From Hyphomonas sp. TMED17 (lineage in GTDB: Bacteria; Pseudomonadota; Alphaproteobacteria; Caulobacterales; Hyphomonadaceae): a stretch of 64,000 nt of DNA. Below the pieces are notes generated by a model. That model was not told the origin of the DNA and ran no database searches. It saw only the letters and a list, made by a program, of their open reading frames with translations. Where the stretch lies: assembly GCA_002172915.1 (NCBI GenBank), contig NHBW01000002.1:12777-76776 (forward strand), given 5' to 3'. A program made the translations under genes and the position numbers. The stretch's first letter is position 1, and every line of letters begins with the position of its first letter. Positions 28,079 through 37,853 of the stretch are shown here, piece after piece.

Positions 28079-28828
28079 TCAGGCCCGGGCCGCGGCCGCA
28101 AGCTCAGCGTCTTCGCGGCGCCGGATCGCACGTGAGACAACATAGGCGCCGACCATTTTGCCGATAACAAACACAATCCAATTGGCCGGGTGCAGCATCG
28201 TTCCGGCTGGTTCGCCAAGTTGCATTTGGACCGCAAGATCTGCGCCGAACAGAAAGATCGTCGTGTCGATCGGCGCTGCTGCAGCTGATGATATCAGAAT
28301 ACGGGTCGACAATCTGTAGCGGGTGAAAGTGTAAAGCGCCCAGTCGGCGAGCTCCGAGACAGCAAAGGCAATGCCGGAGGCGAGCGCGATCACCGGCCAA
28401 GCATAATAGAAAGCCCAGGCGATACCGAGACCCATGACGATCAGAACTTTCTGCCCCATATTGCGCTGAACAAAGTCACGCAGAACGAAAACCAGCCCGG
28501 TTACGATGGTTAGAGGGTGCAGGCTAACGCCTTTTGGAAAAACTTCGATATTTTGATAAAGACAGGCATCATACATGACCCTGCCGGGGTCGCCGGAGGT
28601 GGGCGTTACGAGACACCACGGCTCAATGACGCCGAATGACCAGTTCAGAAAAGGAATGGTAGCGAAGTAGAGGAATGCCCATGCACGACCGTCTTCGCGA
28701 TAGATTATGTAGCTAGTGCAGCCAAGCCCGATCAGGACCACAAGCAGTTGCTCCGGCCGTCCGCCTGTCAGCCCAGAGATCAGCTGACTGATGATGATGT
28801 TTTCTTGGTCGAAGAGAAACGATAGCAT
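28079..28828 (-). CDS. VUT-family membrane transporter (YhhQ-like)
   Basis: This is an integral membrane protein of 249 residues with about seven hydrophobic segments. The stretch ALASGIAFAVSELADWALY followed by SSAAAAPIDTTIF matches the family of vitamin-uptake/queuosine-precursor transporters (COG1738, YhhQ type). Those proteins import 7-cyano- or 7-aminomethyl-7-deazaguanine. The match is over the C-terminal half; the first 110 residues are less typical, so the substrate should be treated as unproven. Gene order gives no queuosine gene nearby. Confidence 0.72.
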   Translation of the reverse strand: MLSFLFDQENIIISQLISGLTGGRPEQLLVVLIGLGCTSYIIYREDGRAWAFLYFATIPFLNWSFGVIEPWCLVTPTSGDPGRVMYDACLYQNIEVFPKGVSLHPLTIVTGLVFVLRDFVQRNMGQKVLIVMGLGIAWAFYYAWPVIALASGIAFAVSELADWALYTFTRYRLSTRILISSAAAAPIDTTIFLFGADLAVQMQLGEPAGTMLHPANWIVFVIGKMVGAYVVSRAIRRREDAELAAAARA

Positions 28829-29180
28829 GATAGACGACTTTCGATTTTTCCTGATAAGCCTCGTCGCTTTAGGGGTAAAAGAGCCGTCAGCCTATTGGAC
28901 ATGTTGTCAGGCGCGCGAGAAATAGCAGTTGGACCCACTCGGCATTTTAAAATCATCGATCTGAACCAGACTGGCTGAACCAGACCGGTAGTCTGATTGC
29001 GGCTCCGCGACGTGTGTGTCTTACCGCGTTCGTCGATCAGCGCTTGCTGGCTATCCATATCCTGCGGCGGTCTACGGTCAGCGAATGTTGGACTGGCCAT
29101 GTCGCAGACACCGGCCACGGTTATAGACTAATGCCGAACCGGCAGAATTAATTCGTCAATTAGCTGTTACATCGGAGAAG
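28829..29180. other. Gene-free stretch between the VUT transporter and tRNA-Arg
   Basis: No credible gene is seen. A 14-base unit (CTGAACCAGACTGG, 28961-28974) is duplicated in tandem with one change (28975-28988). The stretch must hold any promoter for the minus-strand VUT gene. I looked for a preQ1-type riboswitch and did not see the conserved core. Confidence 0.5.
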
Positions 29181-29257
29181 TGGCGCTCTGGGGAGGATTC
29201 GAACCCCCGACCCCTTGATTCGTAGTCAAGTACTCTATCCAACTGAGCTACCAGAGC
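29181..29257 (-). tRNA. tRNA-Arg (anticodon ACG)
   Basis: On the minus strand the sequence folds as a full cloverleaf: acceptor GCTCTGG/CCAGAGC, D-arm with AGCTCAGTTGGATAGAGT, anticodon stem CTTGA/TCAAG with loop CTACGAA (anticodon ACG), and T-arm GGGGGTTCGAATCCTCC. The discriminator is G, and the 3' CCA is encoded (complement of TGG at 29181-29183). ACG decodes CGU, CGC and CGA after A34 is changed to inosine. Confidence 0.96.
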
Positions 29258-29319
29258 AGGCCGAAGCGGGGACATACAGGTCACTGGCGCGGAAGGCAAG
29301 CGCCATCCGGCAGTCTTTT

Positions 29320-30297
29320 TTATTTCGCTTCAAAAACACCACGTGCAATGGCCCGTGCTAATGTGCTGGCCGCGAGTTCTCCAAGCCGGGCGAGAGACAG
29401 GGCTTCAGGGGCCGGAAGGGGCTTTTGCGCTGTCGACACGACAAATACAGTATCGCCATCAAAGGGTGTAAAAACCGGTCGGATCGCTCGAGCGAAGCCG
29501 GCCAGCGCCATATCGGCCACTCTTTGGGCGTCGCTAGGGGACAGGGCGATATCCGTGGCGATGCAAGCGATTGTCGTATTCTGGCCGAGCGCCGGATTGG
29601 TTTTGGCGTCCCCCCAATCCTCGGCATCGGCGTCATAATCTGTTTCCGGGCGTTGTCCGCCAAATTCGCCGGCGATTTCATAGGGCCAGGCCCAGAATGC
29701 TTCACTGCCCGGCATGTAGACCGAGCCAAAGCAATTTACGGCGGCAAGCGCGCCGACGCTAAAACCTTCCTTGGTCAAAATTGACGCCGAACCAATACCG
29801 CCCCGAGCCTGACCGGCGCGGGCGCCGTAGCCGGCGCCAAGCCGTCCAAGGTCAGTCTTGCGGCCGGCATTGTTTAGCGCTTCTTTGCCGAGCGCCTGAT
29901 AGGGCGGGGTGTCTGCCCAGGCTTTGTCACCGCCATTTGCAAGATCGTAAAGAATGGCAGCGGGAACGATTGGCGTCTTCGGTATTCCCGGTAGTTTGGT
30001 CATGGCAAAGCCTCGGCCCTGTGCCCCAAGAATCGCTGCCACGCCATCGGCCGCGGCCAAGCCATAGGCGCTGCCGCCTGACAAAACGACCGCATCAACA
30101 TTGTTGACTAGCATTCCGGCCGACAGCAAGTCTGTTTCGCGGGTCCCCGGGCCACCGCCAGCAACCGCCACTGCGGCGGTGGCCGGCACATCCATCAGGA
30201 TCACGCTGGTCCCGGTGTTGACGATCGGATCATGTGCATGCCCGACTTGCAGTCCGGGGACATCCACAATGTGATTTTCAACACCAGCTGTTGCCAT
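29320..30297 (-). CDS. P1 family peptidase (DmpA-like aminopeptidase)
   Basis: This is an N-terminal-nucleophile hydrolase of family S58, related to L-aminopeptidase/D-esterase DmpA. These enzymes cut themselves into two chains and remove N-terminal residues. The 325 residues show the family start VPGLQVGHAHDP, the glycine-rich VVLSGGSAYGLAAADGV and the GGIGSAS segment near the middle. There is no signal peptide, so it is probably cytoplasmic. It is divergent from the gamma-glutamyltransferase gene with 74 bases between them, which must contain both promoters. The natural substrate is unknown. Confidence 0.88.
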   Translation of the reverse strand: MATAGVENHIVDVPGLQVGHAHDPIVNTGTSVILMDVPATAAVAVAGGGPGTRETDLLSAGMLVNNVDAVVLSGGSAYGLAAADGVAAILGAQGRGFAMTKLPGIPKTPIVPAAILYDLANGGDKAWADTPPYQALGKEALNNAGRKTDLGRLGAGYGARAGQARGGIGSASILTKEGFSVGALAAVNCFGSVYMPGSEAFWAWPYEIAGEFGGQRPETDYDADAEDWGDAKTNPALGQNTTIACIATDIALSPSDAQRVADMALAGFARAIRPVFTPFDGDTVFVVSTAQKPLPAPEALSLARLGELAASTLARAIARGVFEAK

Positions 30298-30371
30298 AAC
30301 AAGTCCTTTGCCGTTTCAATATTATCGGTTCGGGGGCATACAATACCGATCAAGCAAGGAGATAAAGTTAA

Positions 30372-32141
30372 ATGCAGCCCCTTTCATCTCATTTGGTCGC
30401 TGGTTTTAGTCTGCTATTGGCGGCCTGTCAGCCCGCATCCACGCATTCGTCGTCGTCAAACAGAGCGCCGGCCCCGCAGGATTTGGCGCCAATCGGTGAC
30501 TGGAATAAGGGTGCAATGATCGCCGCTGCCGAACCGCGTGCTGCCGAAGCCGGCGCAAACATCCTGCGCGCTGGTGGTAGCGCCGTCGACGCCGCGATTG
30601 CCGCACACGCCGTGCTTGGTTTAACCGAACCGCAATCATCGGGGATTGGCGGCGGCGGTTTCATGCTAGTCTACACCCGCGCAACTGGCGAGATTACCGT
30701 CTATGACGGACGCGAAACGGCGCCGGCAGCCATCGATGAAGCGCTTTTCATAAAGGACGGCGCGCCACTCGATTTTGTCAGCGCGTGGCAATCCGGTCGA
30801 TCGACAGGCGTACCATCGATCGTCGCCCTATACGGTCAAGCACACGCCGCGCATGGCAGGGCGGAATGGCGCGATTTGTTCGCTGCCGCGATCGAGCTGG
30901 CAGATGACGGGTTTGAAGTGTTTCCTCGGCTAGCGAGGTTTCTGGCCAGCGATCAGATTAGACAGGCGACCCGGCTTGACGAGCATCCGGTTTCAGCGGC
31001 CTATTTCTATCCTGATGGTGACCCGCTGGCAGTCGGTACGGTGCGCGACAACCCAGCCTATGCTGAAACCCTTAAGGCGATCGCTGAAGAGGGCCCCAGT
31101 GGCTTCTATAATCATGATGTTGCTCGCGATATTGTTGCGGCTGTCTCAGCGCCACCACTTCCCGGGGCGCTATCGATCGATGATATCATCGATTATAAAG
31201 TTGAAGTTCGGGAGCCCTTGTGCGGTGCCTGGCGCGAAATGACCGTTTGCGGGGCGCCGCCGCCGGCGTCGGGCGGGGTGACGCAGAGCATGATTCTCGG
31301 CCTTTATGACCGGTTGTTGCCAAATGCCGACGGGCCCGACACGAGATTGACGGCTTTTGTCGAAGCGCAACGGCTTACTTATGCCGATCGCGATCATTAT
31401 GTTGCTGATCCCGACCATGTTTACGTGCCTGCGGCTGAATTGATTGCACCGGCCTATCTAAACGTTCGCGCATTGCAACACGGCAGGCCCGATGGCGCAG
31501 TTGGTCCTGGCGATCCCGGCGCCGCACTTGGCATTGGCAATATGATCGATATGTGGGGGCGGGACCAAACCGAGGATATGCCCGGGACGACCCATATTTC
31601 TGTCATTGACCATAACGGTAATGCGGTCTCAATGACAGCGACTGTTGAGTCCCCATTCGGGTCCGCCCGCATGGTGAACGGTTTTCTCTTGAATAATCAG
31701 CTTACGGACTTTGCATTTCAACCGGATAAGCAGGGACAATCAGTAGCTAACGCGGCCGGCCCTTTAAAGCGTCCGCGATCGTCAATGTCGCCAACCCTTA
31801 TGTTCGGCGATAATGATGATTTGCTTTTGGTTGTCGGCTCGCCAGGGGGCAGCTCGATTATTGCCTATGTGGCCAAGACGATTCTCGGCGTGTTAGATTG
31901 GGGGATGAGCCCGTCGGAGGCAGTCGAATATCCCAATATTGTTGCAAGAGGCGCATTTGTCCGCGTCGAGACGGGTAAGCAGGGTGGGTCCGAGGCGGTG
32001 GTCGCTCTGCGGGAAACGGGTTTTGACGTTCAGGAGCGGCAAGGCGAAAATAGCGGCTTACATGTCATTCTGGTGAATGATGACGGGCTTGTAGGTGCAG
32101 CGGATTCGCGGCGCGAAGGTGTGGCTATTGGAATACAATGA
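30372..32141 (+). CDS. ggt: Gamma-glutamyltransferase, lipoprotein form
   Basis: This enzyme hydrolyses or transfers the gamma-glutamyl group of glutathione. It is made as a precursor that cleaves itself before a threonine, which becomes the nucleophile. That residue is Thr406 in PGTTHISV. The oxyanion-type GSPGGSSII motif follows near residue 493, and the early PQSSGIGGGGFM segment is also diagnostic. A signal peptide ends in the lipobox LLAAC (Cys19), so the protein is probably tethered to a membrane and faces the periplasm or outside. Length 589 is normal. Confidence 0.94.
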   Translation: MQPLSSHLVAGFSLLLAACQPASTHSSSSNRAPAPQDLAPIGDWNKGAMIAAAEPRAAEAGANILRAGGSAVDAAIAAHAVLGLTEPQSSGIGGGGFMLVYTRATGEITVYDGRETAPAAIDEALFIKDGAPLDFVSAWQSGRSTGVPSIVALYGQAHAAHGRAEWRDLFAAAIELADDGFEVFPRLARFLASDQIRQATRLDEHPVSAAYFYPDGDPLAVGTVRDNPAYAETLKAIAEEGPSGFYNHDVARDIVAAVSAPPLPGALSIDDIIDYKVEVREPLCGAWREMTVCGAPPPASGGVTQSMILGLYDRLLPNADGPDTRLTAFVEAQRLTYADRDHYVADPDHVYVPAAELIAPAYLNVRALQHGRPDGAVGPGDPGAALGIGNMIDMWGRDQTEDMPGTTHISVIDHNGNAVSMTATVESPFGSARMVNGFLLNNQLTDFAFQPDKQGQSVANAAGPLKRPRSSMSPTLMFGDNDDLLLVVGSPGGSSIIAYVAKTILGVLDWGMSPSEAVEYPNIVARGAFVRVETGKQGGSEAVVALRETGFDVQERQGENSGLHVILVNDDGLVGAADSRREGVAIGIQ

Positions 32142-32223
32142 GTTAACGTTCTAAATCCGGCTCTTGCGACTCATCGGGCTTTTGTTCTAAAGCGGCTGGG
32201 CGCTATTCGGAGACGTGACTTTT

Positions 32224-33156
32224 ATGAAACTGATCACCTGTAATGCGAACCGGCTTCTGGCAACAGAAATAGCAGATCATCTCGACTGTGCGCTTACCGA
32301 TGCTGATATCAAGACATTTTCTGATAATGAAATTTTTGTCCGGATAAACGAGAATGTTCGTGGTGAAGATGTATTCGTAATTCAGTCAACATCGCGACCG
32401 GCAAATGACAATCTGATGGAATTGCTAATTACGATTGATGCGCTTCGCCGGGCATCGACCAGCCGGATTACAGCCGTGATCCCCTATTATGGCTATGCTC
32501 GTCAGGACCGGAAAACAGATGGCCGGACGCCGATCTCGGCAAAACTTGTTGCCAATCTGATTTCGACATCCGGTGCGGACCGGGTTCTGACAATGGATCT
32601 CCATGCCGGCCAGATTCAGGGCTTTTTCGATATTCCGACCGATAATATGGTCGCGTTACCGGTCATGGTTGATGATATTACGAGGCGCAATGATGTCAGC
32701 AAGCCGATGGTCGTCTCTCCAGATGTCGGTGGTGTTGTCCGGGCGCGGTCCTTCGCGAAACGGATTGGCGCTGATCTTGCAATCGTTGACAAACGCCGGC
32801 CCGAAGCCGGCGTGTCAGAGGTTATGAATATTATTGGCGATGTATCCGGGCGCAAATGTATTCTGGTGGATGATATTTGCGATTCCGGTGGCACATTGTG
32901 TAATGCGGCAATCGCACTGAAAGAACAGGGTGCAACGGCTGTGAGTGCCTATATCACTCATGGTGTCCTCTCCAATCACGCGATCAAACGGATTGAGAAA
33001 TCGGTGATGGACGAGCTTGTAATCTGCAATACGATCCAGCCGTCAGAGGAAGAGCTTGCCAGTAAGAAGTTGAGAATATTGTCGGTCGCGCCTTTGCTTG
33101 GTGAAGCGATCCGCCGTATCGCGAATAATGAGAGCGTTTCAAAGCTTTTCGACTGA
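32224..33156 (+). CDS. prs: Ribose-phosphate pyrophosphokinase
   Basis: Prs makes PRPP from ribose 5-phosphate and ATP for nucleotide, histidine and tryptophan synthesis. The 310 residues include the ATP-side [15 protein letters not shown] flexible region, the metal-binding [12 protein letters not shown] and the PRPP loop [16 protein letters not shown] at 32215 lies in frame nine bases earlier, but the ATG gives the usual N-terminus MKLITCN. It is the first gene of the prs-rplY-pth-ychF run common in alphaproteobacteria. Confidence 0.96.
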   Translation: MKLITCNANRLLATEIADHLDCALTDADIKTFSDNEIFVRINENVRGEDVFVIQSTSRPANDNLMELLITIDALRRASTSRITAVIPYYGYARQDRKTDGRTPISAKLVANLISTSGADRVLTMDLHAGQIQGFFDIPTDNMVALPVMVDDITRRNDVSKPMVVSPDVGGVVRARSFAKRIGADLAIVDKRRPEAGVSEVMNIIGDVSGRKCILVDDICDSGGTLCNAAIALKEQGATAVSAYITHGVLSNHAIKRIEKSVMDELVICNTIQPSEEELASKKLRILSVAPLLGEAIRRIANNESVSKLFD

Positions 33157-33312
33157 TCTATCATGCCCTGACAGCCATTCAGGTAAATGGGATTGCACCC
33201 GTCAACACGTTCGGCTATAGGCCCGTGCATGGAAAGGACAGCGCAAGGCTGCTCCTGTCAGGTTGTTACCTTCACTAGCCGAAGGCGGACTTCAGGACGA
33301 AGAGGATTAATC

Positions 33313-33933
33313 ATGTCAAATAATATTGTTTTCAACGTTACGGTTCGCGAGCGCACCGGCAAGGGCGGATCACGTGAAGCGCGGCGCAACGGACTTGTGC
33401 CAGGCGTTCTATATGGCGGTGGTCAGGACCCGGTTGCGATTAATTTGCAGAAGAATGAAGTTATCAAGGCGATCAATACCGGTCAGTTCCTGTCATCGAC
33501 AGCGACGCTGGTCCATGATGGTAAGAAACAATTGGTCATTCCGCAAAGCATCCAGATGCATCCGGTAACCGACCAGCCCCAGCACGTCGATTTGTTCCGG
33601 GTTAAGCAGGATCAGATCATTACGGTCGAAGTTGCCGTCCAGTTCGTCAATGAAGACGACAGCATCGGCCTTAAAAAGGGTGCGGCTCTGAACATTGTTC
33701 GCCATGCGGTCGAACTTAACGTCCGGGCTGATGCTATTCCAAGCACGCTTGAAGCCGATCTCGCAGGTCTCGACATTGGCGACAATATCAAAATTTCCGA
33801 TATCAAGTTGCCAGACGGTGCAGAGCCGACAATCACTGATCGTGACTTTACCATCGCCTCCATTGTTGGCCGTGGTATTGCGGCCGAGACCACCGAAGAA
33901 GAGCCAGAAACCGAAGAGCCAGAAGAATCCTAA
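33313..33933 (+). CDS. rplY: 50S ribosomal protein L25 (Ctc form)
   Basis: L25 binds 5S rRNA in the large ribosomal subunit. The 206 residues comprise the L25 core (about 1-95, with SREARRNGLVPGVLYGG) and a C-terminal Ctc-type beta domain, ending in an acidic tail of repeated Glu-Glu-Pro. The start at 33313 has GAGGA seven bases upstream. The open frame runs 126 bases further upstream, but that part is arginine- and cysteine-rich and not family-like. Confidence 0.95.
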   Translation: MSNNIVFNVTVRERTGKGGSREARRNGLVPGVLYGGGQDPVAINLQKNEVIKAINTGQFLSSTATLVHDGKKQLVIPQSIQMHPVTDQPQHVDLFRVKQDQIITVEVAVQFVNEDDSIGLKKGAALNIVRHAVELNVRADAIPSTLEADLAGLDIGDNIKISDIKLPDGAEPTITDRDFTIASIVGRGIAAETTEEEPETEEPEES

Positions 33934-33999
33934 GCAGGGATCTGGCGGTTCGACTTTGCAGTCGAGGCGTGGTTTAAACCATAGCGAAGCCTATAAATG

Positions 34000-34034
34000 T
34001 GGCGGGGGTACTTATACCAACCCCGCCATTTCTT
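34000..34034 (+). terminator. Rho-independent terminator after rplY
   Basis: TGGCGGGG (34000-34007) pairs with CCCCGCCA (34021-34028), and the stem is followed by TTTCTTT. It lies between rplY and pth, so pth may have its own promoter or depend on read-through. Confidence 0.7.
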
Positions 34035-34058
34035 TATCTCAGAATGAGAGGGTCGTGG

Positions 34059-34658
34059 ATGTATATTTTTCTAGGGCAGGGAAATCCGGGTCAGAAATAT
34101 GCAGGCAATCGTCATAATGTCGGATTCATGGTGATGGATGCACTGGCCGAGCATTTCGGGTTTGGTCCGTGGCGGCGTAAGTTTCTTGGCGCCGTCTGCG
34201 AGGGACAGATTGGTAGCCAGAAAGTGTTGCTGCTGAAGCCGGAGACGTTCTACAATGAGAGCGGTCAGGCGGCTCAGGCCGCAGCGAACTTTTATAAGGT
34301 TACCGCTGGTGACGTGACGGTGTTTCATGACGAGATTGACCTCGCGCCGGGACGGGTGCGGGTAAAACGTGGCGGTGGGCATTCTGGTAATAATGGCGTG
34401 CGTTCGATGATTGCGCATCTCGGAGCCGATATTCGCCGTATCCGGATCGGGGTTGGCCATCCCGGCGATAAGACGAAAGTTATGCCTTATGTTCTGGCAG
34501 ATTTTTCCAAAGCGGATGCCGACTGGGTTGGTCCCCTGCTTGCAGCGATTTGCAAAGCGGCCCCGCTGCTGTTCACCGAATCGGATGAACGGTTCCAGAC
34601 TGAAGTTATGCGTCTGGCCCCGGCGCCAAAAGGTGATCCGCGACAGACGGGTGGCTAG
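34059..34658 (+). CDS. pth: Peptidyl-tRNA hydrolase
   Basis: Pth releases peptides from prematurely dropped peptidyl-tRNA so that tRNA is recycled. The 200 residues contain the catalytic His in NRHNVGFM, the Asn in ETFYNESG and the Asp in VFHDEIDL, plus RVKRGGGHSGNNG. The start at 34059 puts the first strand (MYIFLGQGNPG) at the N-terminus as in the family. An upstream ATG at 33999 would fall inside the terminator hairpin. Confidence 0.95.
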   Translation: MYIFLGQGNPGQKYAGNRHNVGFMVMDALAEHFGFGPWRRKFLGAVCEGQIGSQKVLLLKPETFYNESGQAAQAAANFYKVTAGDVTVFHDEIDLAPGRVRVKRGGGHSGNNGVRSMIAHLGADIRRIRIGVGHPGDKTKVMPYVLADFSKADADWVGPLLAAICKAAPLLFTESDERFQTEVMRLAPAPKGDPRQTGG

Positions 34659-34768
34659 GACGTTTAACTCACACTGGCGGTCTGTTTGCCCGATCTCTGG
34701 CGATAGGCTCTGTTCTTATCGCTGAAATGCTGTATTCGGCTGTCTGAGCTGGATGATGGAGTGACGGA

Positions 34769-35866
34769 ATGGGTTTCAAGTGTGGTATTGTCGGTCTGCC
34801 GAATGTCGGAAAATCGACGCTTTTTAATGCCCTGACGCAGACAGCCGCGGCGCAGGCTGCGAATTACCCGTTTTGCACTATCGAGCCGAATGTCGGCGAA
34901 GTTGCGGTGCCCGAACCCAGACTGGCGCCTCTGGTGGAGATTGCCGGGTCTAAAGAGATTATTCCGGCTCGAATGAATTTTGTCGATATTGCCGGTCTGG
35001 TTGCTGGCGCCTCAAAAGGCGAGGGGCTGGGCAATCAATTTCTGGCCAATATACGCGAAACCGATGCCATCATTTATGTGCTTCGATGCTTTGATGATGA
35101 TGATATCACGCATGTGTCCGGCAAAGTGGACCCGCTGGCCGATCTTGATGTTGTTGAAACTGAATTAATGCTGGCGGATCTCGAAAGTCTTGAAAAATGG
35201 CGTGCAACAGCCGCAAAAAAGGCCGCGTCGGGTGATAAGGACGCCAAGGCCCAAGTCGCGCTGATGGATCTGGCATTAACCGAGCTGAATGAAGGCCGCC
35301 CGGCCCGTCGCGCAGACGTTGCCGAGGATGATATGAAGGCCTGGACGATGCTGCAATTGTTGACGGCGAAACCCGTTCTATATGTGGCGAATGTTGATGA
35401 AGGCAGCGCTGCGACTGGCAATGCGTACTCCGATCAGGTGCTGTCCTATGCAAAAGAGGAAGGCGCTGAGGCGGTTACGATTTCAGCCCAGATCGAAGCG
35501 GAGCTTGCCCAATTGGAACCCGCCGAGCAGGTCGATTTTCTTGAGACGCTGGAGTTGGAAGAGCCGGGTCTCAACCGCCTTATTCGCTCGGGGTATCAGC
35601 TTTTAGGTTTGCAGACATATTTCACGGTCGGTCCAAAAGAGGCCCGTGCCTGGACGATTAATACCGGGATGACCGCTCCGCAGGCCGCCGGTGTGATACA
35701 TAGCGATTTTGAAAAAGGGTTTATCCGGGCCGAAACGATCGCGTTTGACGATTATGTCAATGCCGGTGGCGAGGCGCAGGCGAAAGAGGCTGGTAAAATG
35801 CGCGCCGAGGGTAAGGATTACATCGTCAAGGACGGTGATGTGATGCATTTCCGTTTTAATGTCTAA
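34769..35866 (+). CDS. ychF: Redox-regulated ATPase YchF (Obg family)
   Basis: YchF is a conserved P-loop protein that binds ATP rather than GTP and associates with ribosomes; its cell role is still debated. The 365 residues show G1 GLPNVGKST, the switch [16 protein letters not shown], the NVDE element in place of NKxD (consistent with ATP preference), and a C-terminal TGS domain (about 282-364). It closes the prs-rplY-pth-ychF group. Confidence 0.96.
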   Translation: MGFKCGIVGLPNVGKSTLFNALTQTAAAQAANYPFCTIEPNVGEVAVPEPRLAPLVEIAGSKEIIPARMNFVDIAGLVAGASKGEGLGNQFLANIRETDAIIYVLRCFDDDDITHVSGKVDPLADLDVVETELMLADLESLEKWRATAAKKAASGDKDAKAQVALMDLALTELNEGRPARRADVAEDDMKAWTMLQLLTAKPVLYVANVDEGSAATGNAYSDQVLSYAKEEGAEAVTISAQIEAELAQLEPAEQVDFLETLELEEPGLNRLIRSGYQLLGLQTYFTVGPKEARAWTINTGMTAPQAAGVIHSDFEKGFIRAETIAFDDYVNAGGEAQAKEAGKMRAEGKDYIVKDGDVMHFRFNV

Positions 35867-35950
35867 ACGGTTTTAGCCTCGACTTATTGCTACGATTCCT
35901 GAAGAATCATGTGACACTCGAATCCGGGTTCAAAATTACGGATAGGTATT

Positions 35951-37243
35951 GTGCAGTTTGATCTTCTTCATTTTGTCTTATTCTCTCTAGCTCTGGTGGC
36001 GCTGGCCTGGGCCTACCGCCTGTCGCTTCTGGCGGCGCAGGCACGTCAGAAAGCTGGAGAGCTTGCCGATTCCAATCTTAATCTTGCCGAAGACCTGAAT
36101 GTTCAACGAACAAGGTGCGAGCAATTGCGGCTGGAGCTGGCCCAGCAGACGGGTCAAAGTACGCGCGACAAAGAACAGTTTTCGGAAATCGCCGGTCAAG
36201 TCATGCAGCAGGCGCAGCGGCAATTTATCGATCTCGCAAATGAGACATTTTCTAAGCACAAAGAGGGCGCAAAGGGCGATCTTGAAAAGCTTGTCCAGCC
36301 GATCGGCAAAAATCTTGATGAATTTGCCAAACGAGTGTCGGAGATCGAGCGGGTGCGGGCTGCAGATAAGTCGGCCATCCAGGAGCAGGTACGGGCAATT
36401 GGAGACAGTTTGCGGATTAATACCAGCGAGACGGGCAAGCTGGTTGCGGCTCTGTCTGCGCCAAAAGGCGGTGGTCGCTGGGGTGAGACAACGCTGCGGA
36501 ATGTCATGGAGCATGCCGGCCTGTCGTCATTCTGTGATTTTACCGAACAGGTCAGCGACCGGGTCGATGGCAAAAGCCTGCGCCCGGATGTTGTGATCAG
36601 ACTGCCGGGGGGACGGGAAATCGTTGTCGATTCGAAAGTATCGATTGACGATTATCTGAAAGCAATTGACGAACCCGATCTGACAAAGCGAACCATGTAT
36701 CTTAAAGCGCACGGACGAAATGTCCGAGAGCACATTAAGACACTTGGCGGCAAAGCTTATCAGGATGCATTTTCCGAGCGTGTTGATTTTGTTGCGCTGT
36801 TTATTCCGGGCGAGAATTTCTATGTTGCAGCCCTTGAATATGAACCGGACCTCTTTGATTTTGCGGCGGCAAAGCAGGTCATTGTGGTGACGCCATCAAC
36901 CCTGTTGGCTCTGGCAAAAGCCGTCGCCTATGGCTGGCGGCAGGAGCAGGCGACCGAGAATGCCCGTCATGCGGCCGAACTCGGGCGTCAGCTTTATGAC
37001 CGTCTGGTTACGATGGGGGCGCATATCGAAAATATGGGCAAGTCACTGAATAGCGCTGTTGGTCATTACAATAAAATGGGTGCAAGTTTGAATTCCCGCG
37101 TCCTGTCATCGGCCCGGAAATTCCAAGATCTCCATATTGGCGCACCCGACAAGGAAGTGACCGACCTTGAGGCGATAGAGACCCGCGCCGTTTTGCCGGA
37201 CCGGACCGGCGAGCTGGATTTCGACGATAAAGACAAGATATGA
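35951..37243 (+). CDS. rmuC: DNA recombination protein RmuC
   Basis: RmuC-type proteins limit inversions at short inverted repeats and carry a nuclease-like core. The 430 residues begin at a GTG. There is an N-terminal membrane anchor (about 4-25), a long coiled coil (about 30-150, Gln- and Lys-rich) and the conserved core (about 170-370, with GRWGETTLRNVMEHAG and the nuclease-like VVDSKVSIDDY). It is followed by def, fmt and truA on the same strand. Confidence 0.93.
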   Translation: MQFDLLHFVLFSLALVALAWAYRLSLLAAQARQKAGELADSNLNLAEDLNVQRTRCEQLRLELAQQTGQSTRDKEQFSEIAGQVMQQAQRQFIDLANETFSKHKEGAKGDLEKLVQPIGKNLDEFAKRVSEIERVRAADKSAIQEQVRAIGDSLRINTSETGKLVAALSAPKGGGRWGETTLRNVMEHAGLSSFCDFTEQVSDRVDGKSLRPDVVIRLPGGREIVVDSKVSIDDYLKAIDEPDLTKRTMYLKAHGRNVREHIKTLGGKAYQDAFSERVDFVALFIPGENFYVAALEYEPDLFDFAAAKQVIVVTPSTLLALAKAVAYGWRQEQATENARHAAELGRQLYDRLVTMGAHIENMGKSLNSAVGHYNKMGASLNSRVLSSARKFQDLHIGAPDKEVTDLEAIETRAVLPDRTGELDFDDKDKI

Positions 37244-37300
37244 TCAGTTTCGGCTGGCCTCGCATATTGACCGAAGGCCAATGGCTGCATACTTAAGGGC

Positions 37301-37828
37301 ATGGCTATACGAGAAATTATAACGGTTCCGGACCCACGCCTGAAGCAGGTTTCGAAACCTGTCGAAGGCGGCGTGACGGATGAGATCCGGCAGTTAATGG
37401 ATGACATGCTTGAGACGATGTATGACGCACCGGGGATCGGGCTTGCCGCGATCCAGATCGGCGTCCCTCTGCGCGTGATTGTAATGGATCTGGCGCGGGA
37501 AGGTGAACCTCCCGAGGTCCGTTATTTCGTCAATCCGGAAATTTTTGACACAATAGAAGAAACCGCGCCATACGAAGAAGGGTGTCTGTCGGTTCCTGAT
37601 GTTTATGACGAAGTCGAACGGCCGGCGCGCTGCGGGATCCGCTATTTGGACTATAATGGCAATGCGGTTGAGGAGCAGGCCGAAGGTCTGTTTGCGGTTT
37701 GCATCCAACATGAAATGGACCATTTAGAGGGGACGCTTTTTATCGATCACCTGTCGCGACTAAAGCGTCAAAGGGCTGTCGAGAAAGTAAAAAAGGCAAA
37801 CCGCCTCAAAACCAGACCGGCGGCTTGA
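37301..37828 (+). CDS. def: Peptide deformylase
   Basis: Def removes the formyl group from the N-terminal methionine of new proteins. The three motifs are present: [15 protein letters not shown] (metal-binding Cys) and QHEMDHLEG (two metal-binding His and the catalytic Glu). Length 175 is typical. It pairs with fmt, which starts 25 bases downstream; the two enzymes do opposite halves of the formyl cycle. Confidence 0.97.
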   Translation: MAIREIITVPDPRLKQVSKPVEGGVTDEIRQLMDDMLETMYDAPGIGLAAIQIGVPLRVIVMDLAREGEPPEVRYFVNPEIFDTIEETAPYEEGCLSVPDVYDEVERPARCGIRYLDYNGNAVEEQAEGLFAVCIQHEMDHLEGTLFIDHLSRLKRQRAVEKVKKANRLKTRPAA

Positions 37829-37853
37829 GCCAGATTTTCAAAACGGGTTGGGC

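Noticed and set aside
28829-28915. preQ1 riboswitch before the VUT-family gene
   Set aside because: The conserved C-rich stem and A-rich tail of preQ1-I or preQ1-II elements were not found on the minus strand.
28780-29118. Minus-strand frame of 112 codons upstream of the VUT transporter
   Set aside because: Composition is Arg- and Ser-rich with no family resemblance and no good ribosome-binding site; it overlaps the start of the VUT gene in another frame.
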